Source: Paroedura picta
Taxonomy: Eukaryota; Chordata; Lepidosauria; Squamata; Gekkonidae
Direction of reading: 5' to 3'
Assembly: GCF_049243985.1 (NCBI RefSeq)
Contig: NC_135386.1
Span: forward strand, 18,444,202-18,508,201
DNA length: 64,000 nucleotides
Position 1 is the first letter of the stretch. Every line of letters starts with the position of its first letter. This document shows, piece by piece, positions 49,640 to 59,713 of this stretch. The notes beneath the pieces were generated by a model. It was not told the DNA's origin, did not search any database, and worked only from the letters and a program-made list of their open reading frames with translations. The position numbers were made by a program, and so were the translations under genes.

Positions 49640-50340
49640 TGGACTTGTTGCCCGCCACCCCCTGCAAGGCCGGCTGCTGCTCCTGGGGCTCCGCGGGCGT
49701 CTCTCTCTCTCTGCTCAGGCGGGCCCTTCTGTCCTGAGGGGCGCAGTGGGGCGGCCCTGCAGGCCGGGGGGGGGGCGAGGAGACGCCCGCTGCCGATGAG
49801 GCGGCGCTGCCTGGGGGCGCCATGGGCCTCCCTCTCCCCCCCCCCGCCCCCAAGGCCCGCTGTGGGGGACTCTGAGCGGGTCCGCAATGGGGGGGGGGGA
49901 GGCGGCGGCCCTGCCCGCGTCGGCGCCCGAAGTAGGCCGCAGCCCGGCTCGCGTAGTGGCTTGAGGGGGCGGGGCGGGGCGGGGGCGACGGTTGCGCGGG
50001 GGCGGCCGGAGCGAGGATGGGGCGTCGGCGCCGCCTCCTCCTCCTCCCGCTCTGGGCCCTGCTCGCCCTCCTGCCCCCCCCGCGAGCCCCCCAGGCCCAG
50101 AGTGAGTCTCCCGGAGGGGGGGGAGGGGGGGTGGGGGGAAAGGGGGGCTTGGGAGGGGGCCCTGTGGCCGCCCCAATTCCCCAGGAGTCTCGCGGCCTGG
50201 AGTTGGGAACCCAACTCCCGCTTGGGGGGCGGGGGGGACTCTGGGGTCCCCGCGCCCTCTTTGGGGAGGGGGTCTCTGCCCCAGGCTGCGGCCCAGAACT
50301 TCTGTCTCTGCCGAAGGCGTTGCGGGTCCAGATGCCGTCT
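49640..50340 (+). promoter_or_regulatory. SPESP1: CpG island / promoter of SPESP1
   Basis: CpG-dense block spanning the signal-peptide exon, with GGGGCGGGGCGGGG (Sp1-like) at about 49967-49982. No TATA box evident. Confidence 0.6.
50017..50101 (+). CDS. SPESP1: SPESP1 coding exon 1 (signal peptide)
   Basis: 28 codons plus one base. Four arginines, then LLLLPLWALLALLP and an AQAQ-like cleavage region; donor GTGAGT. The ATG context is GCGAGGATGG. Confidence 0.8.
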
Positions 50341-53300
50341 GGAAAGGGCCAGGGGAGGGAAGGTGCCCGGCTAGAGCATCTCTGGGTGCGCCCTTTTGGT
50401 GCATTGCGTGTTGCCCCTGGAAATGTCGCCGATGTGGCCTTGCGCCAGCTGCTGCCGCTCACCTCACAATGTGTAGGGAATAAGTCTGCAATTTAGAGGG
50501 AATAGGAAGCACCGCATTCTTTGCAGAGGTGGTGCAAAAGAATAAGGGTGCAGATGAGGCCTCGTGGGGGATGTTTTTCCATGAGAGCGTCTATCCTGGT
50601 TTTGGCTTGAGTTTTTGGCCTGCGTCTGGCGCAGAAATGGTTTTGGCCGCTGCAATCGGCAGCCTGTATTTTGGGGGAGAGAGCAGAGGTGTTATCCTGT
50701 TCATCCTTCCAGTTTTACCCAGCTTTCAGTACCTTCAGTCCTTCTGAAACGTCAGTCAGCAGTGGGGGGACAGTATTGTATTGGCTTTGCTCCAAGGTAG
50801 AGCTCAAGGTTCCAGGTTAACCCCCTTGTTCTGTCCCATGTGCTTCTTAATATCTGCATGAAACCAGTGGCTTAGGTGGTCAGGGGACTCAGTTCAGATG
50901 CTGGCAGCCATCAGCATGACACCTTGGCCACCACCGTTCTGGTGACATTCAGCTCTCTGCTTTGCACTTGAGTCACCAGGGGCTTGTGGACAAACAGGTG
51001 TCTGAAGCAGAGGCCAGCTGAAGGAGGCTGAACAAACAGCGGCCGTGTCCAGACAAGGCAACGACTTTTGCCACTCTGTATTTTGATTCTCATGTGGCTT
51101 CCCTTTCTGGGAGGGAGAATGAAACAGTTAAGATGACCCATGAGCTTCTGTTTACTGGGAAGTGCTGTATGTGGAGCCTGTGTTTGAAGACCTCTTCAGA
51201 CACTTCGCCAACACTGATGGTGCATGACACAGCAGGCAGCTCCTGTGCTAAAAGATGCATTTTGACTTCATGTTTGTTTTCTGAACCTAACTCAAAATAA
51301 CTTCCTCATTTGTGGAAGTCTACTACCTCTCCCTCTCTCTCTGTGGGATGTGCCCGCCTCCTTTTTTGTTAGTTTCCAGATGGAGTTTCCTGTGTTTTGT
51401 TGTGTTGCTATTTGTGGATTTATCCCGCTTTTCATGTCATTTCATCTGGCAACATATCAGGGATGCTTTTCTGAAGGGATTCTTTAGTGTGTGTGTGTGT
51501 GTTTTTTTTTTACTGTTTTGGAATTCAGTAAAGCATGCCACTCTACATGTTGAACTTTGGCTTGGTTTGTTGTGATTCCACCACTCCTCTCAACAAAAAA
51601 TTAATTATTTCTGTGTGATTTTGATAAGTGGTATGCTTTGTATCCTTTTATAAGCTTTGATCTTTATGGAAAAGCAAGCTAAACATTTAACAGATGCAAT
51701 AAATAGAAGCTGCACTTTCTCATCGCTGTTTGGTCTAGGCTGACAAAACCACATCCAGGAAGAAAAATGGCAAGCAATCTGCCTTTCTCAGTCAGAAGGT
51801 GGTAATTGAAGTCTCCGTTGCCTCCAGAACTTGCCTGCTTGCCCTGTCTTTCCAAGGTTAAGCACAGCCATGTAGCTGGCAATAGCCTGCCAACTGAGAC
51901 AAGAGATGTGGGCATCTTTGAATAAGAGGACAAATGCCAGCTTCCTGAAAAAAGGAAGCTTTACACCTCCTCAGTGCCCTTTCAATTAAGAGAAAGTGGT
52001 TTTCGGCATAGGAACGGTGCAGTTCGTTCCTTAATCAGTCCAAAATGTTGAAAGGTGCTGTTTGCTTTCAGACACTGGTCTCATTCCTGTTACTTTGTAA
52101 GATCTCACTTGCTGTTTCTGTACAAGGAAGGTGGAGAAGCAGGTCTCGATCAGGTTGCCCTTCCAATGCAATCGGTCGTTTTGTAATAGTTTGGGGAGAA
52201 GTTTAAAAGATGAAAATTGGCTTAGTATTTGCTGCCTGCGTGGTCCTCTCTCTACAGCAGGGGTAGTCAAACTGTGGCCTTCCAAATGTCCATGGACCAC
52301 AATTCCCATGAGCCCCTGCCAGCGAACGCTGTCTTCACTGCCTTCATGTACCTTCTGGACTGGAGTTTTGTTTTCAGTGATCCACAAGAGGAGTAACTTA
52401 GTCGCCTTTCCCTTCTTCTTAGCGCCCTTTGGACGGTTCATTTCCAGAGGTCTTGCGATTACAGAACAAATCGCATTACTTTTCAAAATCCTCAACCCTT
52501 TGTATCTTCTGTGCACACTTGGAAAAGAGATGAAACTTATCAAATCAAATCAAAGCTTACGTTAGGCATTGCTTTATTTAGGTGGGTGAAATTACTGTCA
52601 TGACTGAATCTCATGGAAACTATTTTTGAAAGGCAAAAAAGGTTTCTTTGGCAGCCAGCAGGGGTGCTCTGGTGTTTCCAAAACTTTGTATCAAATTCTG
52701 TTTACTTTATTCCCACTTGAGGATGTTCTTCCCTGGAAAAAAACAATTTTCATATTTCTAAGCAGCTGGGTGGTACAAGCCATTATTTCTGCTCCGCTCC
52801 TGGAGGATGCTTGTCGGTTGTCAGCTTAGGTGTGATTTTCTGAGCAATTTGACGTGTTGAGATTGCAGTTTAGCTGTTTGTCGTTTGGGGAGTTTGGCAG
52901 AGGTGCCATTGAGATCTGCAGACTTGGTTTACAGCAAGTGCTAAAAAAAAAGTGCAGCTTGTTGGAATTTATATAGTTCTCCTTATCCCAAAGGTTTGCT
53001 CGGTATATGAAACGCCGAAACGTGTCCTGCTCCACCACTGTAAGTTAATTCGGATGTTATGCCGTGTGACAGGTTCTGATTTCACACTTCTCTCTTTCTC
53101 TCTGTTTTTAGACGTGCAGCATACTTACGAAAACGTTAAACTAATGCAGGTACTTTTTAATTATTTTAAGAGCTGGGAACTGGGTTATATTTCTGAAGTT
53201 CTCAAGTTCAACACAGAAGGTGTTTTCTGAACAGGATTGGAGGCTCAAGTGGTCTAATGCTCATTTTCCTCTGCTGGTGTGATTAAGATGAATTAATGTC

Positions 53301-56300
53301 TTGTGAAGATACTGCCTTCCTCACAGAGACCACAGGGGTGAGGTGGGGGTGGAGAACACACTGCCAGGCTGCTTCCTCTTCTTGCTGTGCTCTGCCACAA
53401 GAAACAGGGCCCAATTTCAGCATGCGGATCTCCGGAACCTTTTCGGGAGACATCTGGATCCTTGTGCAAGGCCGTGTTGATTCACGGCTTTCACTCCATT
53501 TACCGTAATTCCAGTCTTGGTACGTGTTGGCAACTGGCTGTGTAGATTTCTAAGCCTGAATATCTCATTGGAGCTTGCTAGTGAATCGCTGAGAGAGTAG
53601 TTCTAGCCTGGAAGCAGATGAATGGGCCAGCAGCGACACGGAGGCTCCACCTGAGCCTAAATCCATCCTATATTAACCCTGCAGGGGGAGGGGTATTTAA
53701 TCTTTGTGCTGGGCACTTGTAAATTAGCTCATGGTTGTGCTTTTTATTTCCTTCCAGCCTGGAAGCAGTTTATTTTGCCCTGGTGTTATTTTTTCCCCTT
53801 TACTTAACTTAGATGTATGTCAAGTGATGAGCAGCCGGCTGCTCCATTGAACAGGGCATTTTCCTTTTCAGATCTCCATGCAGCCGACTGCATCAGTGCA
53901 GATTGCATCGGAGGAAGAACGGAGCCCCGAGAATCCAGGTGAGAATTCTCCTTACGTCGTTCCACGCCAGCTGCGAAGATCCTGGCAGTCAAGGCCCAAG
54001 AAGCACAAGGAGCCAATCTGTGGCTCGTGGGCCCACAGTGTGTTTGGTTCCGTGGGTCCAAAAGCAGAGGCGTGAAGGGCTGTGCTCCATTGGGGCTCTC
54101 TTGCTGGCAGGCACTAAGCTGGCGGAACGAAGCAGCACTGACCCAGTAGCGTTGCTGGGTTTCTCGATGGCCACTGGCAGGGGGTGGAGTTGCCAGAGAG
54201 GGGATTCAGACAGCTGTGGGGAGAGGGCTGAAAGAGATTAAACGCAACAACACAGCTGGACTTGCAAACCGTTTCCAAAATGAAGAAATTCTTAATGCAC
54301 TCAGCTTGGATTAGGACTGTGCAGGAAATGTGCCAAGGGTTTCCTGTTCCTTGGGGTTTGTAATGGGCTGGTTCAGATGCCCCCTCTCCCCAGGAAATTG
54401 GACAGCTGGTTTCTGTCTCCCACTTCTGGGAGGAGGGCCATGGCAAGGAATCGGGCTTGGAGAAGAAATTGGGTGTGGGGAGTCACACGTCTGGCATGGT
54501 GAAGAAACACAAAGGCTTTAGCTAAAGGCCTGGTCCCGAGAGGAGGGGTGGAGCGAGAATGAGCTCAATATCTCAGGAGAGTTTCCTCCTGCAAGGAGGG
54601 GACAGAGCAGTCAGGGAAAATATGAGAAAGAAGGAAAGCGACTGGGAACGGGATGAGACAATCATGAAAGGTCTGAATCCCCAGCTAAAGCTTATTCAAG
54701 CTGCTTAAAGATTTCAGAGTTTTGGGTGCTTTGAAGCTCAAAGAGTTGTGGGGAAGATTACTTCAGACAGGAGGAAACGCACATGTTCTTGTTTTAATTA
54801 GCTGTGCCCCGCCAGCTGCAGAGGGGCTGGAACCCTGAGAAATGTCTGGATTGCACTCTGTCCGAGGAGCTCAGAGTGGCGTACCTTCTTAGTTTCACCC
54901 TCACAACAGCCCTGTGAAGTAGGTTAGGCTGTGAGTGACTGGCCCAAAGTCCTCCAGTGAATGTCAGAGCAAAGGGAGGAGAGATTGGGCTCAGGAAGGC
55001 ACATTTGATGAGTCACGCCTTCCCCTCAGCCCCAGGAGAAGGGACGCCAGAGACGGCACATGCTCTCGGTTTCCGTGTTTTGCAGACGATTCCAAAGCAG
55101 CAGGAGCACCAGAGGCAGAGACCAAGGAAGAGGAGAAAACGTTGAATGACCTTGTGGGTGTTTTGCAAGACATGGTAAAAGATATTCCCACAGTCCGGGT
55201 ACGGCGCCCTATCCACACCATCCCCCTGCCGACCGTCCCCCTCAGCCCTGAGCCCCCCGTGGTCATGACGACCGCCCTAAAGGCCTCTGAGTCGGAAACA
55301 GCTAGCACCGTTTGGGTCACTCTGGAGCCAACGCCTGAAGAAGTAGTCACAGGAACAGAGGGAACGGAAACAGTCGTCGTGGCCAGCAATGCCCCCCCTG
55401 CCAGCCCCACACCCGTTTTGGAAACCCAAAACGTTACCAGTGAATCTGTCGTTCTGCATCCCACTCAGACCCCCACACAGAAGCCAGAGGTGAGTGTTTC
55501 GCTCGTGGTAGAAAAGGCCACTACCCAAAAGAAAAGTAAGACCCTTGATCAGCTCACCCATGGAGCCTTGTCAAACCTGGAGCAGTCGCTGGCAAACGTC
55601 AAAAAACTAAATGGGATACTCGATACCTTCACCAAAAAACCGGAGGATCAGGCCGGTGAAGGTGGCACGGCGCCCGAGAAGAAGCCAAATGCAGAAGAAA
55701 TCTTGGACTTGATCGCAAATCTAATTGAAACCCTAAAAAATACTCCTTCCTTTGTGAAAGAAGATCGAAATCTCTATAAATACATCCAGATAGCAGAGAC
55801 ATACATAAAAGAGGCTCTGGAGCTAACAGAAAAGGCAGGGAAGAAGCTTCAGGAAGAGAAACCCTTCATGTCTCCCACAGCCACACCTGCACCAGAGACG
55901 GAAATTCCTCTGGTGCACGTACCAGGGACAGAAATCCCCCCGGTACCTGTGCCGGAGACAGAAATTTCTTTGGTGCACGAACCGGAGACAGCAATTTCCG
56001 TGGTGCACGAAGCGGGACCTTTGCCTGTGCCGACCCCGGTTGTCCATTCGATCTCACCTCCGCAGGTGCCTCTAGCCAAAAAGGCAGAAGATGCTCAAGT
56101 GGAAATGGGGAAGCTAAAAGCCTTCATTAACTTGCTGTATGGTTTTAGCCCCCATCTGACTTCATATTCGCAGAACACGGCCCATAAAAAAGTGGCGGAA
56201 GACCTTGTCGATAGAGCCCTGGCCGTCCTCCATGCCATAAAGAGCGTTTTCTGTGGGAGCGAAGAGGCGGAGAGCAAGCAAGCCCTCAAGCAGCTGCTGA

Positions 56301-56353
56301 AGGAGGACCTGGAGCTCGTGAACGAAGCCATGAAGGGGAAGAGAGCCTTGTAA
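50017..56353 (+). CDS. SPESP1: Sperm equatorial segment protein 1, 2-4 coding exons
   Basis: SPESP1 is a secreted acrosomal protein that ends in the equatorial segment of sperm and helps sperm-egg fusion (family knowledge). Exon 1 encodes a signal peptide: MGRRRRLLLLP, a hydrophobic core, then RAPQAQ. The main exon at 55086-56353 encodes TLNDLVGVLQDMVKDIP, like the N-terminal helix of mammalian SPESP1, a threonine/proline-rich middle, and a helical C-terminal domain starting near LKAFINLLYGFSP. Two small exons, 53112-53149 and 53872-53938, fit between them in phase and total 105 bp, so both the two-exon form (450 residues) and the four-exon form (485) stay open. Human SPESP1 has two exons and 350 residues. 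A 30-bp coding repeat lengthens the middle. Gene identity is firm; use of the small exons is inference. Confidence 0.85.
50102..53111 (+). other. SPESP1: SPESP1 intron 1
   Basis: 3.0 kb. After the CpG island it is AT-richer and mostly unique; contains a GT/T run at about 51487-51511 and the MITE unit at 52258. No other exon supported. Confidence 0.6.
52258..52318. mobile_element. 61-bp hAT-type MITE unit, second arm lost
   Basis: CAGGGGTAGTCAAACTG to GAGCCCCTG, then CCAGCGAACGCTG, nearly the whole central spacer, before unrelated sequence. It preserves the join between unit and spacer. Confidence 0.75.
53112..53149 (+). CDS. SPESP1: SPESP1 candidate exon 2
   Basis: 38 bp, acceptor TGTTTTTAG after a CTCTCTTTCTCTC tract, donor GTACTT. 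Entered in phase 1 it reads VQHTYENVKLMQ and leaves in phase 0. No homology that I recognise; support is from phase and splice signals. Confidence 0.45.
53872..53938 (+). CDS. SPESP1: SPESP1 candidate exon 3
   Basis: 67 bp, acceptor CCTTTTCAG, donor GTGAGA. In phase 0 it reads ISMQPTASVQIASEEERSP and leaves in phase 1, as the main exon needs. Confidence 0.5.
54840..54990 (-). mobile_element. SINE fragment (MIR-like or tRNA-SINE), reverse
   Basis: CCTCACAACAGCCCTGTGAA, GTAGGTTAGGCTGTGAGTGA and CTGGCCCAAAGTCCTCCAGT resemble an old reversed SINE body. It ends about 95 bases before the SPESP1 main exon. Confidence 0.5.
55086..56353 (+). CDS. SPESP1: SPESP1 main coding exon (stop)
   Basis: Acceptor CCGTGTTTTGCAG; 422 codons then TAA. 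Contains an NVT glycosylation sequon in ETQNVTSES and the helical C-terminal domain. The open frame extends upstream of the acceptor into a SINE-like fragment, which is not taken as coding. Confidence 0.9.
55898..56017 (+). repeat. SPESP1: In-frame 30-bp coding repeat in SPESP1, four units
   Basis: Four 10-residue units: TEIPLVHVPG, TEIPPVPVPE, TEISLVHEPE, TAISVVHEAG. The period is a multiple of three, so copy number can change without breaking the frame. Confidence 0.9.
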
Positions 56354-56475
56354 GGAGGAAGAGCCCCCGTTTCTTGGCCGCCTCGCTGCTTCTCGCCGGA
56401 CGCAGGTCTGATCAGAGACCCCTTTGTCTCAGCCATCTGGACACTTCCAGGTCTGGAATTAAATGTTTATTTCTA

Positions 56476-56481
56476 AATAAA
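56476..56481 (+). terminator. SPESP1: SPESP1 polyadenylation signal (AATAAA)
   Basis: AATAAA 123 bases after the stop codon, followed by TTTTGCCTCC and a TTTGGGAG stretch. It is the first such signal after the stop. Confidence 0.75.
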
Positions 56482-56499
56482 AATCTCCCATTTTGCCTC

Positions 56500-59450
56500 C
56501 TCCCCTTGAACTGATCTTTGGGAGACTTGCAGTTGGAATTTAAATGTTTGTCAGTTGTAGTGGTAAGGAGTGTCGGCCTCTGATCTGCCGATCTGGATTT
56601 GATTCCTCCCTCCTCCTCCTCCACGGGGGCCCCGTGCAGCTAGCCGGGTGACCTCAGCTTGCCCCTGGCCTCTAGCAGCCCCCCAAGCAGCAGTCCCGCC
56701 TGCTGACCCGGCCCGAAGGCCTTGCGGCCGCCTTAGAACCTCCGGACCTTTCATGTGCTGGGAGGTCGGTGGGGCTGCAGATCAGGAGCTCAAGTGGAGA
56801 CGGGGCTCAGGCCTTTCTCCACCGTGTTGCTCTCCTAGTCTGGAAGCAAGCCCTGGCAGCTGCCGTTTACTGCCAGGGAAGATGTGCATAAAATGGCCGT
56901 CCACGTGCCAGTTTCCCAGGGGGGCAAGGACCGGGTCCCCGGGGCCACTGCAGGCGGGCAAAAGGGCCCCAGGGAAGGGGTCCCAGTCAGGATTGGGCAT
57001 CTGGTGCCTGAGGAGTCTCTGGAAGTGCCCATGCACACGTGCGGCATCTGTATGGTGTGTAGCAGCCTTGTGCATTGCAAACAAAACACACACAACACCC
57101 CAGTCAGTGAAGTGTGCAATACACGAGCCAGGGAGATGAAGATCATTTTAGTTAGTTAATTGATACTCCGCAGCCTCCCCCCACAGGGAGCTCGGAGCCG
57201 CTTACAACACTTAAAGAGCAATATGTGCAAACAAAATATGATGGGTATAATGCAATAAGGCCAATTAGAACCTCCACGGAAACAGCAAGCCCGTTGGAAG
57301 GATTAGAACAACTGGCCCCTCCCATCCCAGGTCATAATGTTCAAAAACAGGGCGGCTTTCATTGCTCCACAAAATGCTGGAAGATCCCGCAGGGCATAAA
57401 CGTCCCTGGGCAGCTGGAAAATGTCCACTCAGCTGCCAGGTTGGAGAGGCAGGCCGTTGGTGGGCCAGGCACCTGCAGAAGGTCCCATGACAATGGTCGA
57501 AGGTGAGGGGGCCATGCAGGTACGTCGGTCCCGGGCCGCTGATGGGCTTCAGTGGTCAGTGCAGGTGCCGAAGCATTGAAATTCCCCTGCTGACCAGGGA
57601 GACCCGGCCAGCAATCTAGCAGCTGCGGTCTGCCTGGCCTGAAGCTTCTGAAGCGTCTGCCAGGGCAGCCCTACGCAGAGCATGATGCAGTAGTCTAATC
57701 TGGAGGGGACCCTTTCATGGATCGCAGTGGCAAGGACAGAGTGGGGTGTGGAAGACAGCCGAGTTAGTCAAACTACTGGACGGAATGGTCCTAGGAGGAA
57801 AGCAGGCCTGGAAAAGCGAAATGGCAAGGCGGCAGTGGCCACGCTTTTTTGTGCCGTGGTCCCACGTGGCCTCAAACGTGGCATGTCAGCAGCACCTGTT
57901 TCTGGGTCCTCATCTCGACTGGCCTGTCGCTTGCAGTCCGATGGGCTGCTTGTCAGCAACAGACATCCTGCCAAAGAATCTGAGCGGAGAGAAGCTTTTT
58001 CTGCCCTAAACCAAACCGGGGCCTGCACACGTCTTCTTATCAGATATTTCTGTACAGCGAGGCAGAAAGGACAAGAGGTTTCCTCCAGTGGTCCGGAAAA
58101 GGTGTCCCCATCGAAGTCTTTGGACGGCGGCAGCAGGTAACATGGGGTGGGGCAGGTTGCATGCTTTCCTTCCTCTGCTCTTTGGGAGGGGGCCATGCTG
58201 GTCTGTGGCAGGAGAGCCGGGTTTGAATCCAGGGTTCCTTAGGGACCAACCAGGGTTTTGAGGGATGTGCTTTTGAGAGTCCCTTCATCGAAAACATGGA
58301 AGGCTGGAGACCCCAGTCAGAAGGAGGGAGGGACATTGCCAGGAAGGGGTACCTCCCCCTGCTTCCTGATCCCCTTCTTTGCCTCTCCCACCTGAAGGGA
58401 AGGATAGAAGTGCTGGGGGGAAGGGAATGTAGAGGCTTGGCCTTTCTTGAAACCTTCTGTCCCGGAATCTTGTTGGTCTTTAAGGTGCTACGGGACTCGA
58501 ATCAGGCACTGGGTGTTCTCCCTGCCCTCTGATGCATTGTGAATGCTCTGTCCTGCGGTGGGTCCTGGGGGTGGGGGTGGGGGGCTGTAATGGTCTCTCT
58601 CTGCACAAGGAAGTTGTCTTAAATACCTTTTCCATCTCTGCCTGTTTCTTCATTTGTCTTTCCAATATGCACATGGCTTCCAGAATGTTTTTGAATGCGC
58701 TGAATCATCTGATTCCTACTTGTGGTCCTTGCAAACCTGCCAGGTGTGTTCGATAGAGACCGAGGCAAGCTGGCCCAGGGTGTTTCACAAACTGGAACTC
58801 CTTTGCATCTCCCCCCATACACACACACGCACACACTGTACCCTTCGGCGCTGTTAATGGGGTTTAAGTGGCCCCAACTTGAGAGCCCAGCTGGCAGCCA
58901 GGCAGTTTCCCCGGAGGAAGCCCTGCCGGGAGACGGGAGCTGCTTCCCAAAGAGGCGTCCAGAGCCGCGCAAAGGAGGAAGAAGGCAGGGCAAGGTGAGC
59001 TGCAGCCGACCGAGACAATGGCCGAGTCAGCCAGACGTCCAGGAAACCAGGAGGCTGAGCCCTGAGGCAGCAGGAGCAGTGGGAGGGGAAAGGCGGAGGA
59101 CAGGCAGCCCCCTGGCCCAGAGAAGCGAATGAGGGAGGGAGAGAGAGAGAGAAGGAAAGGGCAAAGGTGTCAGAAGTGAAGTCGGAGCCTCTGCAGTTTC
59201 TCCCTTTCTGAACCTTCCCGGAGGTGCCTGGAGCTGGGGCTCAGCAGACACCCAAGACCCAGCCAAGCCGCCGCTGGAAAGGTGACGAGGGGATTCTGAA
59301 CGGTCAGGACTGAACGGGCCGGTCAGCTCAACTCTGGGAGGAAGCAGGGCTGGGAGGGGGTTACGGGTTTTCAGCCTGAGGCTCCCGAGGGCTGCTTTTG
59401 GCAGAGCGGCTGCAGCAGGGAACTGCTCCCCTAACTTTCATTCTCTCCCC
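56500..59450. other. Intergenic region between SPESP1 and NOX5
   Basis: Contains SINE (56555) and LINE-like remnants at about 57155-57300 and 57480-57720, the latter with GCATGATGCAGTAGTCTAAT. Also a hairpin-family arm at about 58458-58505. NOX5 promoter and leader exons should lie at its right end but could not be placed. Confidence 0.55.
56555..56655 (+). mobile_element. tRNA-derived SINE head, forward
   Basis: TAGTGGTAAGGAGTGTCGGC (A box), TGGATTTGATTCCTCCC (diverged B box) and AGCCGGGTGACCTCAGC in forward order. Confidence 0.6.
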
Positions 59451-59593
59451 ACAGTAGGTGGTTCCATGGAAGCGCAAGCCGGCTCTTCCCCGTTTCGGCC
59501 CCTGGAAGCCCCCTCCGTGATTATAGGTCTGTTGGTTTGGGCAGCGACTGCCGGGGTCCCTTCTCAGGTGCCGTCCTGGTCCCCAAGGGGGCC

Positions 59594-59713
59594 ATGGATT
59601 CAGACGAGGGCGCCAGATGGCTGGCGTGGGCAGCTGAGCAGTTCCAGGCCATCGCTGGGGAAGATCAAGAGATTGACTTGGAAGAATTCAAGTCTGCTTT
59701 TCAAGTGAAGGAG
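59594..59713 (+). CDS. NOX5: NOX5 exon A (first coding exon seen)
   Basis: 40 codons, MDSDEGARWLAWAAEQF to FKSAFQVKE. The donor reads GAG|GCAAGT, a GC donor. Further coding sequence upstream cannot be excluded. Confidence 0.85.

Noticed and set aside
49796-50374. 192-codon frame beginning with ATG at 49796
   Set aside because: It is in another frame from the SPESP1 signal exon, GC-driven, and has no recognisable domain.
54935-55085. Upstream part of the SPESP1 open frame as coding
   Set aside because: The frame starts without ATG and runs through an old SINE fragment; a clear acceptor GTTTTGCAG marks the true exon start at 55086.
59466-59708. ATG at 59466 as the NOX5 start in a continuous exon
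   Set aside because: It is out of frame with the EF-hand coding sequence; the ATG at 59594 is in frame, has a strong context and aligns with a human internal Met.
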